From Microcaldota archaeon (GTDB taxonomy: Archaea > Micrarchaeota > Micrarchaeia > Anstonellales > VGKX01): DNA of 11,043 bases. Of this stretch, positions 1-6,803 are shown in pieces; positions within the stretch are counted from its first letter, which is position 1; every line of letters starts with the position of its first letter. The notes under the pieces were generated by a model. The model was not told the DNA's origin. It saw only the letters and a list, made by a program, of their open reading frames with translations, and did no database searches. The stretch covers positions 1-11,043 of the forward strand of contig JAKALW010000019.1 in the NCBI GenBank assembly GCA_021823945.1, given 5' to 3'. The position numbers and the translations under genes are program-made.

Positions 1-61
1 TAATTGCCCAACTTTTGGGCTTTGCGCCATGAACTGCGGCATTTTTTGAAACAATATACAT
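1..61 (-). CDS. Possible N-terminus of a gene running off the left edge
   Basis: A minus-strand ATG at 61-59 opens a frame that stays open to the window edge, giving about 20 residues beginning MYIVSKNAAVHGAK. The bases before the ATG read AAAGGCTCAAA, so a purine-rich AAGG lies at a plausible ribosome-binding distance. It follows the lipoprotein gene in the same direction after about 92 bases and could be the next gene in that direction. Twenty codons are far too few to recognise a family or to exclude chance, and a 6-bp inverted repeat lies inside it. This may equally be non-coding. Confidence 0.3.
   Translation of the reverse strand, partial: MYIVSKNAAVHGAKPKSWAI
6..20. repeat. Perfect 6-bp inverted repeat with 3-base loop
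   Basis: The stretch gcccaa-ctt-ttgggc can fold into a 6-bp hairpin. It could be part of a terminator for something to the left, but no long T run follows on either strand. It also falls within the possible minus-strand reading frame at the edge, so it may be incidental. Confidence 0.3.
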
Positions 62-127
62 TTTGAGCCTTTGCGCGTGGTTCAGTGTTGTGCGGACTCC
101 TAGCATGTGAAAAACCGGTTATGGTGA

Positions 128-135
128 CATATATC
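128..135 (-). promoter_or_regulatory. Weak TATA-like box downstream of the lipoprotein gene
   Basis: On the minus strand the bases read GATATATG. A start site about 26 bases downstream would fall near 105, leaving a leader of roughly 44 bases before the ATG at 61. Only the AT-rich core supports this call, and no upstream BRE-like element is clear. Confidence 0.2.
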
Positions 136-153
136 GCGCAGCAAGCCCCAAGC

Positions 154-1503
154 CTATGGGCACTGGTATTGCAATGAAACAGGCGAGATTGGAGTGGAAG
201 GTATGTCGTCAGTTGTGCTCGTCTGCTTGTTATTCTCTATATAAGCCATGTTCCTCAGAAAGCCGCACTGCCTCTCAGCGCTTCCATTTGCCGCAAAGCC
301 GGCAAATGTGTTCATGCTAGGGACCACGTATTCCTGGCACGAGCCAAACCAGCCGTTTATCTCAGGCTGTTTTTGCGACCCGCCGGAATAAAGCGAGTAA
401 TCGCATGCCTGCGCGGTGCATGGGCGCGGCTGGGAGTCAAGGCTGTAATATGAAATGCCAATGATGCCATTGTCGGCCAGGACCTGCCTAAGCTCGAAAA
501 CCTTGGCGAACGCCTTCGCCACGTCCTGGTCCGAATACGTGCACAGCCCGTCGTCGGATTTTCCCGGGCTTGCGGCAAAGAAATACCAAAGCGTGGGCTT
601 GCCATAGGTCTGGCGGATGTATTTGGCGAAATTTATGTTTTCCCAAATCGCGTTCTGAAGGTCGCACCCGCCGGAATAATTATTGAGGATTATGCCCTGG
701 CCAACAATGTCCACGTCCCTTGACAAAACAGGATTGAGGGAAGAATTAAGGAAATAATCAATTGTCTTGTTGTCCAGCCTGCGCGCGGCAAGCATTGTCA
801 GGCACTTTGTGCAATTGGACTTGATTGCAAGGAGCTGCTGCCCCACATCTGACCTGTCAAGATAGGACGCCTCAACTTCGGTCGAAACAATGGCAGGCCC
901 TTCGCCATCGAGTACCTTGGCTATCGCGCCTGTGGCGGATATGTTGATAGCCTGGCTGGCAGGGGCGTTATACAGGTAGGCAGGGATGAAGTTCTGCTGC
1001 AAAAGGCAGACTGCCTCGGATTTCGACGCGAGTGTTGGCGGGCTTGTAGAATTGCCATTTAGCCATGTAACGGAAAGGGTAAGCGAGTTGTTGCAAAGCT
1101 TGTTGGCATTATTGAACTGCGTCAGGTTTGGCCCCTGCCCGACCATGAAAAGCATTGGGTACGTGCCGTCAGTCGAATTATTGATTGTTTTTTGGAATGA
1201 CGTGTAATTGACCCTGGCAAAGGAGCAGTTGCCATAGTGGAGGTTCGGGAAAAGGCCCAAAATCCCGGTATCGTTTTGGCACTTGAACACAACGCATGGC
1301 GTCTGGTTCGAGTCCGCGCATATGCGAGTTATGTTCGTCAGGTTGAAATCCACATTATTGTTCTGCCCGGGCGTGCCCTGGACGCAGCCAAAGAAAAGGA
1401 AAGGAATGGCGAGTATTGCCAAGACCAGGGCTATCCTGGAAATGCCTTTGAGCGAGCGGAACTGCTGAGGCAGCGCAAGCCCAAAAATTAGTTTTGATTG
1501 CAT
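154..1503 (-). CDS. Exported, sequon-rich probable lipoprotein with possible barrel-like C-terminal half
   Basis: A 449-residue surface protein of unknown function. I chose the ATG at 1503 because GGAG lies 8 bases before it; a longer in-frame start at 1581 would put 26 extra residues inside the upstream gene. Residues 20-39 form a hydrophobic signal ending in FLFFGC, a lipobox-like site, so Cys40 would be the lipid-anchored first residue. The mature part has about 15 more cysteines (62, 70, 75, 93, 137, 166, 231, 234, 280, 321, 362, 367, 389, 413, 448) and roughly 16 N-x-S/T sequons, which points to an oxidised, glycosylated outer-surface protein. Residues about 200-355 alternate hydrophobic strands and helices (VDIVGQGIIL, PTLWYFFAA, GIIGISYYSLDS), reminiscent of part of a TIM barrel such as a glycoside hydrolase, but I see no certain catalytic pair. 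The tail is Thr/Ser/Pro-rich. It is the second gene of an operon with the giant protein 14 bases upstream, which suggests a joint envelope role. Confidence 0.82.
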   Translation of the reverse strand: MQSKLIFGLALPQQFRSLKGISRIALVLAILAIPFLFFGCVQGTPGQNNNVDFNLTNITRICADSNQTPCVVFKCQNDTGILGLFPNLHYGNCSFARVNYTSFQKTINNSTDGTYPMLFMVGQGPNLTQFNNANKLCNNSLTLSVTWLNGNSTSPPTLASKSEAVCLLQQNFIPAYLYNAPASQAINISATGAIAKVLDGEGPAIVSTEVEASYLDRSDVGQQLLAIKSNCTKCLTMLAARRLDNKTIDYFLNSSLNPVLSRDVDIVGQGIILNNYSGGCDLQNAIWENINFAKYIRQTYGKPTLWYFFAASPGKSDDGLCTYSDQDVAKAFAKVFELRQVLADNGIIGISYYSLDSQPRPCTAQACDYSLYSGGSQKQPEINGWFGSCQEYVVPSMNTFAGFAANGSAERQCGFLRNMAYIENNKQTSTTDDIPSTPISPVSLQYQCP

Positions 1504-1511
1504 GGATAAAA

Positions 1512-1515
1512 CTCC
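1512..1515 (-). promoter_or_regulatory. Ribosome-binding site fixing the lipoprotein start
   Basis: The minus strand reads GGAG followed by 8 bases and then ATG at 1503. It lies in the 14-base gap between the giant gene's stop and this start, so the two genes are probably translated from one mRNA. It is the main reason to prefer the shorter start over the ATG at 1581. Confidence 0.6.
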
Positions 1516-1517
1516 GA

Positions 1518-4500
1518 TTAAACCTGGCGATAACCGCATTTGGGGCAGGTTGCCGTGCCTTTGGGCAACACAGTGCCGCAATTCCCGCAGTGCGTCTGTG
1601 TCCTGTCCATGTATTTCTTGTGGGTGCCCTTGGTGACTATGTCGGCTATCGGCTTTGCCACAATGCCAACATGCGCCACAGGCAGGCTTGCCACGGCAAG
1701 GGCTGTCTTGCCGGCCTTCCGCCCGAGCACGCCCGCCATTGTCTTCTTGCCAGTGGTGTCATCCTCGACCTCGCTCTTTGCGTGGTCATAAGCGTCCCTG
1801 GCGGCAAAGACCGGCCATAGCAATGGGACTGCGAACGCAATTGGCCTGAACCTGCCGCGCATGCCAAAGCCGGCAAGCTCATGCTCGCGCCTGGCAAGGA
1901 ATGTCTCGCCCAGGTTCTCGCGCCTCCATATGTCTGCAGTCATGTCCTTGTTCAGGTTTGCATTCTCGTTTTTGTAATACAAGTTGCCATAAACTGAGAG
2001 TTCCTTGTTTGCGGCCAAAGTGCCAGCTATGCGCGGGTGCATATGGTCAGCGTCAGTCTCAAAGTCCTTGACAAACATGCCAGGCGGGCCAAGCTTGTTG
2101 ACATTCTGGTAATGGCCCTTGAACATTTCAAAGTGCCTCATGGAGCCTCCGGACTGGAAGTAAGTGTGCCCTGTCCTGTTTATGTATGAATAGTACCCCG
2201 GCTCGAAGAACCATTTTGTCCATGGCGCATCCTTGTTCTGGATGTCCTTGCCATAATCCGCCTCGTAGTCCTTCGTAAGCCTGCGGGATTTTTTCTCGGA
2301 TTCGTCGCCATATTTCCCCTGGAACGCCTGGAAAGTGACTGGGAGGGGGAACTTGAATTTGGAGCCGCCAATTGACCTGTCCCAGAGGCTGAACCCCTCT
2401 TCAGTGTCAAACTCGGACCATTTCCTCATCCTGGGCGTTGTATAGCGGCTCAGCCTGTCAAATGATTCCCAGGGAGTAAAAAGCGAACGCACTGCCTCGC
2501 CATAAGCCGGCTTCCTTGCCTGCGCCATGTCGGAAACCACTGGATAGCCAACAGCTAGCGAGAAGAACGGCCTCGTGTGCTGGGCGAATATTTTGGTGAG
2601 TGGCATTGTGACTTTCAATGACATCTTGTTTATGAAGTCGCCGGGCAGGAGATTGTGCCCAAGTATGATGTTCGGGTTCTCGTACATGCCCTGCCCGGTA
2701 TGATAGCCAGTGGCAAGCATCTGGTACATGCCGTAGCTTGACGAGCCAAACCTCGGGTCACGCATCTGGCTCGCTTCAAACACGTTGTAAAATGACGAGA
2801 ATTGCCTGCCCATCTTGCGCGATGCGAGGAAGTCGTCGTAATATGAGGTGTTCTTGATTTCTTTTTGGACTGTCCTCAGGTCATCGTAAGCGCGGTTGTA
2901 TTGGTGTATTTGCTCCCGTTTTTCATTCAACAGTTTCTCATACTTGGCCTTGTCCTGCGGATTTGCCGCGGTGCTGTAGTCTGCCTGCAGTTTGACCAAA
3001 TCTCGGGCAAGTTTCTTTTCATCAGTCTGCGCGATCTTGTCCTTCAAGCCCTCAAGCAGCACGTGCGCGTCCACGCCTTTTGTGATAAACCCTTTGCCTG
3101 TTTCAGATTTCAGGTTAAAGTCCGCCCTTGGCAGGTACATGCCGGCATCAAAATTGTCCTTGTACTGCCTGAGTATGACCCTGTTTGCGGCCTGGGTGGC
3201 AAAGGATTCCTGCATTTGCCTGCTCTTGTTGGCAATGCCGCCAATCATCACCGACTCTGCGAACAGGCCTATTTGCGACAGGCGCTTTGTCAGGGCATTG
3301 CTGCTTCCCATCTGCGGCGCCTTTTCGCGGATTTCAATCCTGCTAGGAGTGAAAGCGGCAAGCTTCTCTGTCCGTGCAAGCTTATTGAAATCGGCAATCG
3401 TTGTGATGGCATTGCCGTTCCTGTCCTTCAGATTAAGAGTCCTTATTTCATTGTCTGTCTTGAAGGCGCCATTGTCAAGCTTGGCAGCGAATTGCCTAAC
3501 TTCTTCCTCTAACTTGCCAAGCGCCCTGTCATGCTCGCGCTTGTATGGCTTGTACGCCTCCATCTTGCCATCCACATTGATGTAGACTTTGCCATTGATT
3601 ATCTTGTCGCCCTCGCCAACCGACATGCCCTTGAAATAGGGCATCATCTTCATGTCCAGGTCCCCGACCCAGATGCCGTTGCGCGTCATGCCGCCCGTGA
3701 TTCCCTTCTTCATAAGCTCGGAATAAGCCTGGTCGAAATTCAGGCCCTTGAACCTGTCGTCCTTGCTGCCATATTGGTTGAACCAGTCCTTGTACCCATT
3801 GTAAATGCCTGCATGGAACTCGCGCGTGGAGTCAAGCCTCTTGTAGAGGTTCTGCTTGTGCGAGTCCAGTATGCCCACTATCCTGTCGGACATGTGGTCA
3901 AGCATAGCATTGCGCAGCGCACGTTCTGTAAAGCGCGAAAACTCCTTTGAGTCAAGTTTTGACGGGTCAATTACCAGGCCCTTATAATAGTTGCTTGTCT
4001 TGGCTTGTTGGGCAACCAGAGCTAATTCTGTGGGATTAAGCGTTGACTGGTCCAAGACTAAACTCCTAAAATATTTATTAGTCACAGCCCCATGCCCTGA
4101 AATGAAACCCTGGCTGGCAAAATCCTTGGCAGTGGGCAGGGCCTTGTTAAGCCTGTCAAATACCTTGCCGGACGCCTCCGCGAGGGCTTTGTTGTAATCC
4201 ATTCCCTTTTTCATCTGGATTGCGACCTCGTCCATCATCATGGTCGCAATGCCGCTTTTTGTCCTGCCGGACATAGCCTCGGAATACTGCTGCTGTATGA
4301 GCTTTTTGACTTCCGCTTCAAGGGCTTTCTTGTCAGCCTTGGGCATGTTGGCATTGAACACCTTGTCAAGGATATCCCTGTCTCTTGCATTACTAGTGAC
4401 GACAGTCTTGACGTCCTCGCCGAATAGGAAGGAGAACCTGTTCGAGAAGCCCTTCAGCATGTTTGAGAGCTTCTTGTCAATGTCAAGCATTTCATCAAAG

Positions 4501-6587
4501 TTTTTGGAAGATGAAGCAGTGAGGAAATTGTCAAGAACCTTCAAGCTTTTTGCGATGTCAACTGTCCCGCCACTGCGGGTTGTAAGCTTGCCGCCAGGCA
4601 GACTGGAGGCTATTCCAAGCACTACCTTGCCTATGTCAAGCCCGGAACCAATGCTAGTGGTTTTGCCCATGAAACTGTCCATCTTCTTATCTATGGCAGC
4701 CATTGCTTCCTTCTGGGCGGAGATTGTTTTGGCGCCCGCGAGTTGGCTGTAAAGCGCGGCGAACTCGCCGTCAATTTTCTTGAGGTCTTTTAAGGCGGCC
4801 GAGCCTGAAACAGCAGAGAGGTAAGCCTGCCTTTGCGCGTCCAAAATGTTTTTCTCCTCGGACATGAAGCGCGCGCGGTCAGCTGGCCTCATGTGCGCTA
4901 TCAGTTGTTTTTCATCAGCCAAGCGCGCATTAATGGCACGCACTGCCCTTTCATAGCTAGATTGGGACAATGCTCCGCTTGCTAGTTGGGACTTAAGGTC
5001 TTTCCTTTGCCCTTCAAGTTTCGCCCGCTCAGCCTCAAGAAGCGAATTCCTCTTTGCAGAAAGCTGTTCTAGCGCAGCAAGCAAAAGCGCATCTTTGCCA
5101 GCCTTGACTTCATCGTTGATTTTGCGCTGCATGTCAAGCTTGACGTCCTTGGCGTCCGCGATTTTGCGCGTCTTGAAAGACCTGCCGTCTACAGCCACCC
5201 ATTCGAACGGGTTGAGGCTCTTCCCGGTGAGCACGCCCGCAAGGTAATGGTCCTTCTTGCCAAGCACGTTTTTCAGGCCCATGCGCTCGGCTATTTCAAC
5301 CGCGAACTGGCGCCGGATGTCCTTTTTCATTCCATGGACTGACCTGCGCGACGCTATCGCCGAGGCAGTGTAGAGCATGACCTTGTTGACAAGCGGGACT
5401 TTGCCAAGTATGTTCTTGTCTCCGTAGACCAGCTTGCCGCCAATCTTGTCAAAGCCGTATGCCTTTGCATACTGCTTCTGGGTGAGAAGGTGCGACGTGA
5501 GGACTCCCGACAGGTCTGCAGAGTGCAACAGGGCTTTCCTGAGTTCCTCGTTTTCCACGCCGGCCAACTGGCCCAGGTAACGCTCGCGGTTAAGGGAACT
5601 TAATCCCATTTTGCCCATGAGCCTGCGGATAAGCATGTCAAGTGTGGACTCGTTCACCTTTCCCGCCGCAATGCGCCTGAGAAGCGCGGACTTGGCTGCA
5701 TCGGAAAGATTGCTTTGCATGACCCGGTTGACCATATTGGTCATTTTGGCATTCTTTGCCAGAAGCGATGCCAGGCGCGCATTAGCAAGCCGGAGCGCCG
5801 CGGTGGTCTCCTTTATCTGGCGCTTGTTGAGCCTGAGAGCCATGAGAAGGTTTGTGCCAACAGTGACCTTGTGCATCTTCGCCTTCTTGCCCTTGGGCAT
5901 TTTGGGGGTGGTTATGTCGAAAAGCGAGAGCGGGTTCCTGCCGGAATAATACATTGACGCCAGGAGCAGGCCCAGGATTAATGATAGTGGGAAGCATGCC
6001 AGCACATTGTTAGAGACAAGCGTGGTGATTGAAGCCCCTATGGCATTGACGCCGAGGCTGTTCATGTCGCATACGAGCAGGGATGCGGAGCCGGGCAGGA
6101 GTTTTGGGTTAGTGTTGTTGTTGCCTCCGTAAATCGCATAGACCACCCTGCACTTGCCCGCCAGGTCGGCCGAGCTTATTGTGCATGAGGCCATGCCGTC
6201 CGGGCCAACAGCCACGTCCTGACAGTTTGGGACGTAAACTCCCGAATCGCCAAAATCGTCAAACTTGAAATGCAAAGTTTCGCCTGCCAGTGGCAGGAAA
6301 TCGAATACTGCAAAAGAATAGCCGCTTGCGTGCGAGCCCTGGTTGTTCATGATGGTCAGGGCATTCTTGTCCTGCTGGTACTTGGCAGGGTCGATTGTCT
6401 CGGTTGACGAGACATTTATGTAAGTGGCGTTAACTTTGATGATTGTGCTGCCCGTTGACTGGTTTGAGTATAATATAAGATTCGATTTGCCGCAGACATC
6501 GCAGGGGACATTCTGCCCGAAAGAGGCGGTAATCAATAAAGCCAGTGCTAAAAGCGCTATTATCTTGGTGCCCTGCATATTTATCAT
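1518..6587 (-). CDS. Giant signal-anchored membrane protein with C-terminal zinc ribbon (1689 aa), family not recognised
   Basis: I do not recognise a named family. Residues 1-24 are a signal peptide. Residues 25-190 form a small outer domain with six cysteines (29, 32, 122, 135, 146, 173) and sequons at N42, N53, N58 and N157, perhaps Ig-like. Residues about 191-214 are a clear membrane span followed by a basic stop-transfer run (KMPKGKKAKMHK). About 1450 inner residues follow. They are lysine-rich and mostly helical, with coiled-coil-like stretches near 485-565 and 1180-1247, a 28-residue tandem repeat at 836-890, and an aromatic- and glycine-rich part at about 1260-1590. Weakly hydrophobic segments lie near 1581-1597 and 1627-1651. 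The end is a four-cysteine zinc ribbon: C1667, C1670, C1681, C1684 (CxxC-x10-CxxC). No Walker A or other enzyme motif is evident. AAGGA lies 8 bases before the first ATG; the ATG at 6578 (Met4) is an alternative leaderless start. It is co-transcribed with the lipoprotein gene. A scaffold joining surface to cytoplasm is my inference. Confidence 0.83.
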   Translation of the reverse strand: MINMQGTKIIALLALALLITASFGQNVPCDVCGKSNLILYSNQSTGSTIIKVNATYINVSSTETIDPAKYQQDKNALTIMNNQGSHASGYSFAVFDFLPLAGETLHFKFDDFGDSGVYVPNCQDVAVGPDGMASCTISSADLAGKCRVVYAIYGGNNNTNPKLLPGSASLLVCDMNSLGVNAIGASITTLVSNNVLACFPLSLILGLLLASMYYSGRNPLSLFDITTPKMPKGKKAKMHKVTVGTNLLMALRLNKRQIKETTAALRLANARLASLLAKNAKMTNMVNRVMQSNLSDAAKSALLRRIAAGKVNESTLDMLIRRLMGKMGLSSLNRERYLGQLAGVENEELRKALLHSADLSGVLTSHLLTQKQYAKAYGFDKIGGKLVYGDKNILGKVPLVNKVMLYTASAIASRRSVHGMKKDIRRQFAVEIAERMGLKNVLGKKDHYLAGVLTGKSLNPFEWVAVDGRSFKTRKIADAKDVKLDMQRKINDEVKAGKDALLLAALEQLSAKRNSLLEAERAKLEGQRKDLKSQLASGALSQSSYERAVRAINARLADEKQLIAHMRPADRARFMSEEKNILDAQRQAYLSAVSGSAALKDLKKIDGEFAALYSQLAGAKTISAQKEAMAAIDKKMDSFMGKTTSIGSGLDIGKVVLGIASSLPGGKLTTRSGGTVDIAKSLKVLDNFLTASSSKNFDEMLDIDKKLSNMLKGFSNRFSFLFGEDVKTVVTSNARDRDILDKVFNANMPKADKKALEAEVKKLIQQQYSEAMSGRTKSGIATMMMDEVAIQMKKGMDYNKALAEASGKVFDRLNKALPTAKDFASQGFISGHGAVTNKYFRSLVLDQSTLNPTELALVAQQAKTSNYYKGLVIDPSKLDSKEFSRFTERALRNAMLDHMSDRIVGILDSHKQNLYKRLDSTREFHAGIYNGYKDWFNQYGSKDDRFKGLNFDQAYSELMKKGITGGMTRNGIWVGDLDMKMMPYFKGMSVGEGDKIINGKVYINVDGKMEAYKPYKREHDRALGKLEEEVRQFAAKLDNGAFKTDNEIRTLNLKDRNGNAITTIADFNKLARTEKLAAFTPSRIEIREKAPQMGSSNALTKRLSQIGLFAESVMIGGIANKSRQMQESFATQAANRVILRQYKDNFDAGMYLPRADFNLKSETGKGFITKGVDAHVLLEGLKDKIAQTDEKKLARDLVKLQADYSTAANPQDKAKYEKLLNEKREQIHQYNRAYDDLRTVQKEIKNTSYYDDFLASRKMGRQFSSFYNVFEASQMRDPRFGSSSYGMYQMLATGYHTGQGMYENPNIILGHNLLPGDFINKMSLKVTMPLTKIFAQHTRPFFSLAVGYPVVSDMAQARKPAYGEAVRSLFTPWESFDRLSRYTTPRMRKWSEFDTEEGFSLWDRSIGGSKFKFPLPVTFQAFQGKYGDESEKKSRRLTKDYEADYGKDIQNKDAPWTKWFFEPGYYSYINRTGHTYFQSGGSMRHFEMFKGHYQNVNKLGPPGMFVKDFETDADHMHPRIAGTLAANKELSVYGNLYYKNENANLNKDMTADIWRRENLGETFLARREHELAGFGMRGRFRPIAFAVPLLWPVFAARDAYDHAKSEVEDDTTGKKTMAGVLGRKAGKTALAVASLPVAHVGIVAKPIADIVTKGTHKKYMDRTQTHCGNCGTVLPKGTATCPKCGYRQV
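3918..4082 (-). repeat. Tandem 28-residue repeat inside the giant protein
   Basis: Residues 836-862 (TNKYFRSLVLDQSTLN...) align without gaps to residues 864-890 (TSNYYKGLVIDPSKLD...) at a period of 28. About nine positions are identical, including T, Y, LV, D, S, L, E and A, and many others are conservative. The two copies differ at DNA level: the first is more AT-rich and uses codons such as TTA and AGG. This looks like an old duplication, not a recent one. Confidence 0.6.
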
Positions 6588-6596
6588 AGGTTTATT

Positions 6597-6610
6597 CCTT
6601 ATTTTAAAGC
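6597..6610 (-). promoter_or_regulatory. TATA-like box close to the giant gene start
   Basis: The minus strand reads GCTTTAAAATAAGG. The TTTAAAA core is centred about 27 bases from the ATG at 6578 (Met4), the spacing expected for a leaderless transcript beginning at that codon. It is only about 18 bases from the upstream ATG at 6587, too close for a start there. The TATA reading and the AAGGA reading therefore support different starts 9 bases apart. Confidence 0.4.
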
Positions 6611-6657
6611 TATCTATGAAGACGTGAAAATGCCCAAACTGCCATTTTTAGCGTGTG

Positions 6658-6666
6658 TTTAAAAAT
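6658..6666 (-). promoter_or_regulatory. Second candidate TATA box for the giant gene
   Basis: The minus strand reads ATTTTTAAA. A transcript would begin near 6636 and have a leader of about 48 bases that includes the AAGGA before the ATG at 6587. This is the alternative to the proximal TATA-like box; sequence alone does not decide between them. Confidence 0.35.
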
Positions 6667-6685
6667 GTTCCATTATGTAGTGTTA

Positions 6686-6729
6686 CAGCGAAAACGCTGG
6701 CAAAATGGAAATCTGGCAGGAATGCCAGC
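6686..6729. repeat. Cluster of small hairpins with competing pairings
   Basis: Two perfect hairpins sit side by side: cagcg-aaaa-cgctg (6686-6699) and ctggca-ggaa-tgccag (6713-6728). A third pairing, gctggca (6696-6702) with tgccagc (6723-6729), is 7 bp and excludes both. The cluster lies about 75-120 bases beyond the leuS stop and just upstream of the distal TATA candidate of the giant gene. It could be in the leuS 3' untranslated region or act as a DNA operator. Confidence 0.4.
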
Positions 6730-6747
6730 TGCGCTTTGGAAAATAAT

Positions 6748-6758
6748 GGAAAAAAGAA
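6748..6758 (-). terminator. Possible oligo-T terminator after leuS
   Basis: The minus strand reads TTCTTTTTTCC, with six consecutive T, about 46 bases after the leuS stop, and more T-rich sequence follows. Archaeal RNA polymerase commonly stops at such runs without a hairpin. Its position before the giant gene's candidate promoters fits a transcription-unit boundary. The run is short, so this is tentative. Confidence 0.35.
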
Positions 6759-6803
6759 TGGGAAATTGATAAACTTCCTGCGCAAATGGCACGCGCCAAG
6801 AAA

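Noticed and set aside
1504..1581. Longer N-terminus for the lipoprotein starting at 1581
   Set aside because: It would overlap the 3' end of the giant gene, adds a non-hydrophobic leader before the signal, and lacks the GGAG that precedes the ATG at 1503.
1704..1724. GRKAGKT near the giant protein's C-terminus as a P-loop
   Set aside because: The spacing is G-x3-GKT instead of G-x4-GK[ST], and no Walker B or other ATPase motif is visible.
2865..3585. Long plus-strand reading frames opposite the giant gene
   Set aside because: They lie wholly inside a well-supported 1689-residue gene and translate to low-complexity, unfamiliar sequence without a convincing start; they are antisense shadows.
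6588..6803. A tRNA or other known RNA gene in the gap after leuS
   Set aside because: I looked for T-loop and acceptor-stem patterns and found none; only short hairpins and A/T runs are present.
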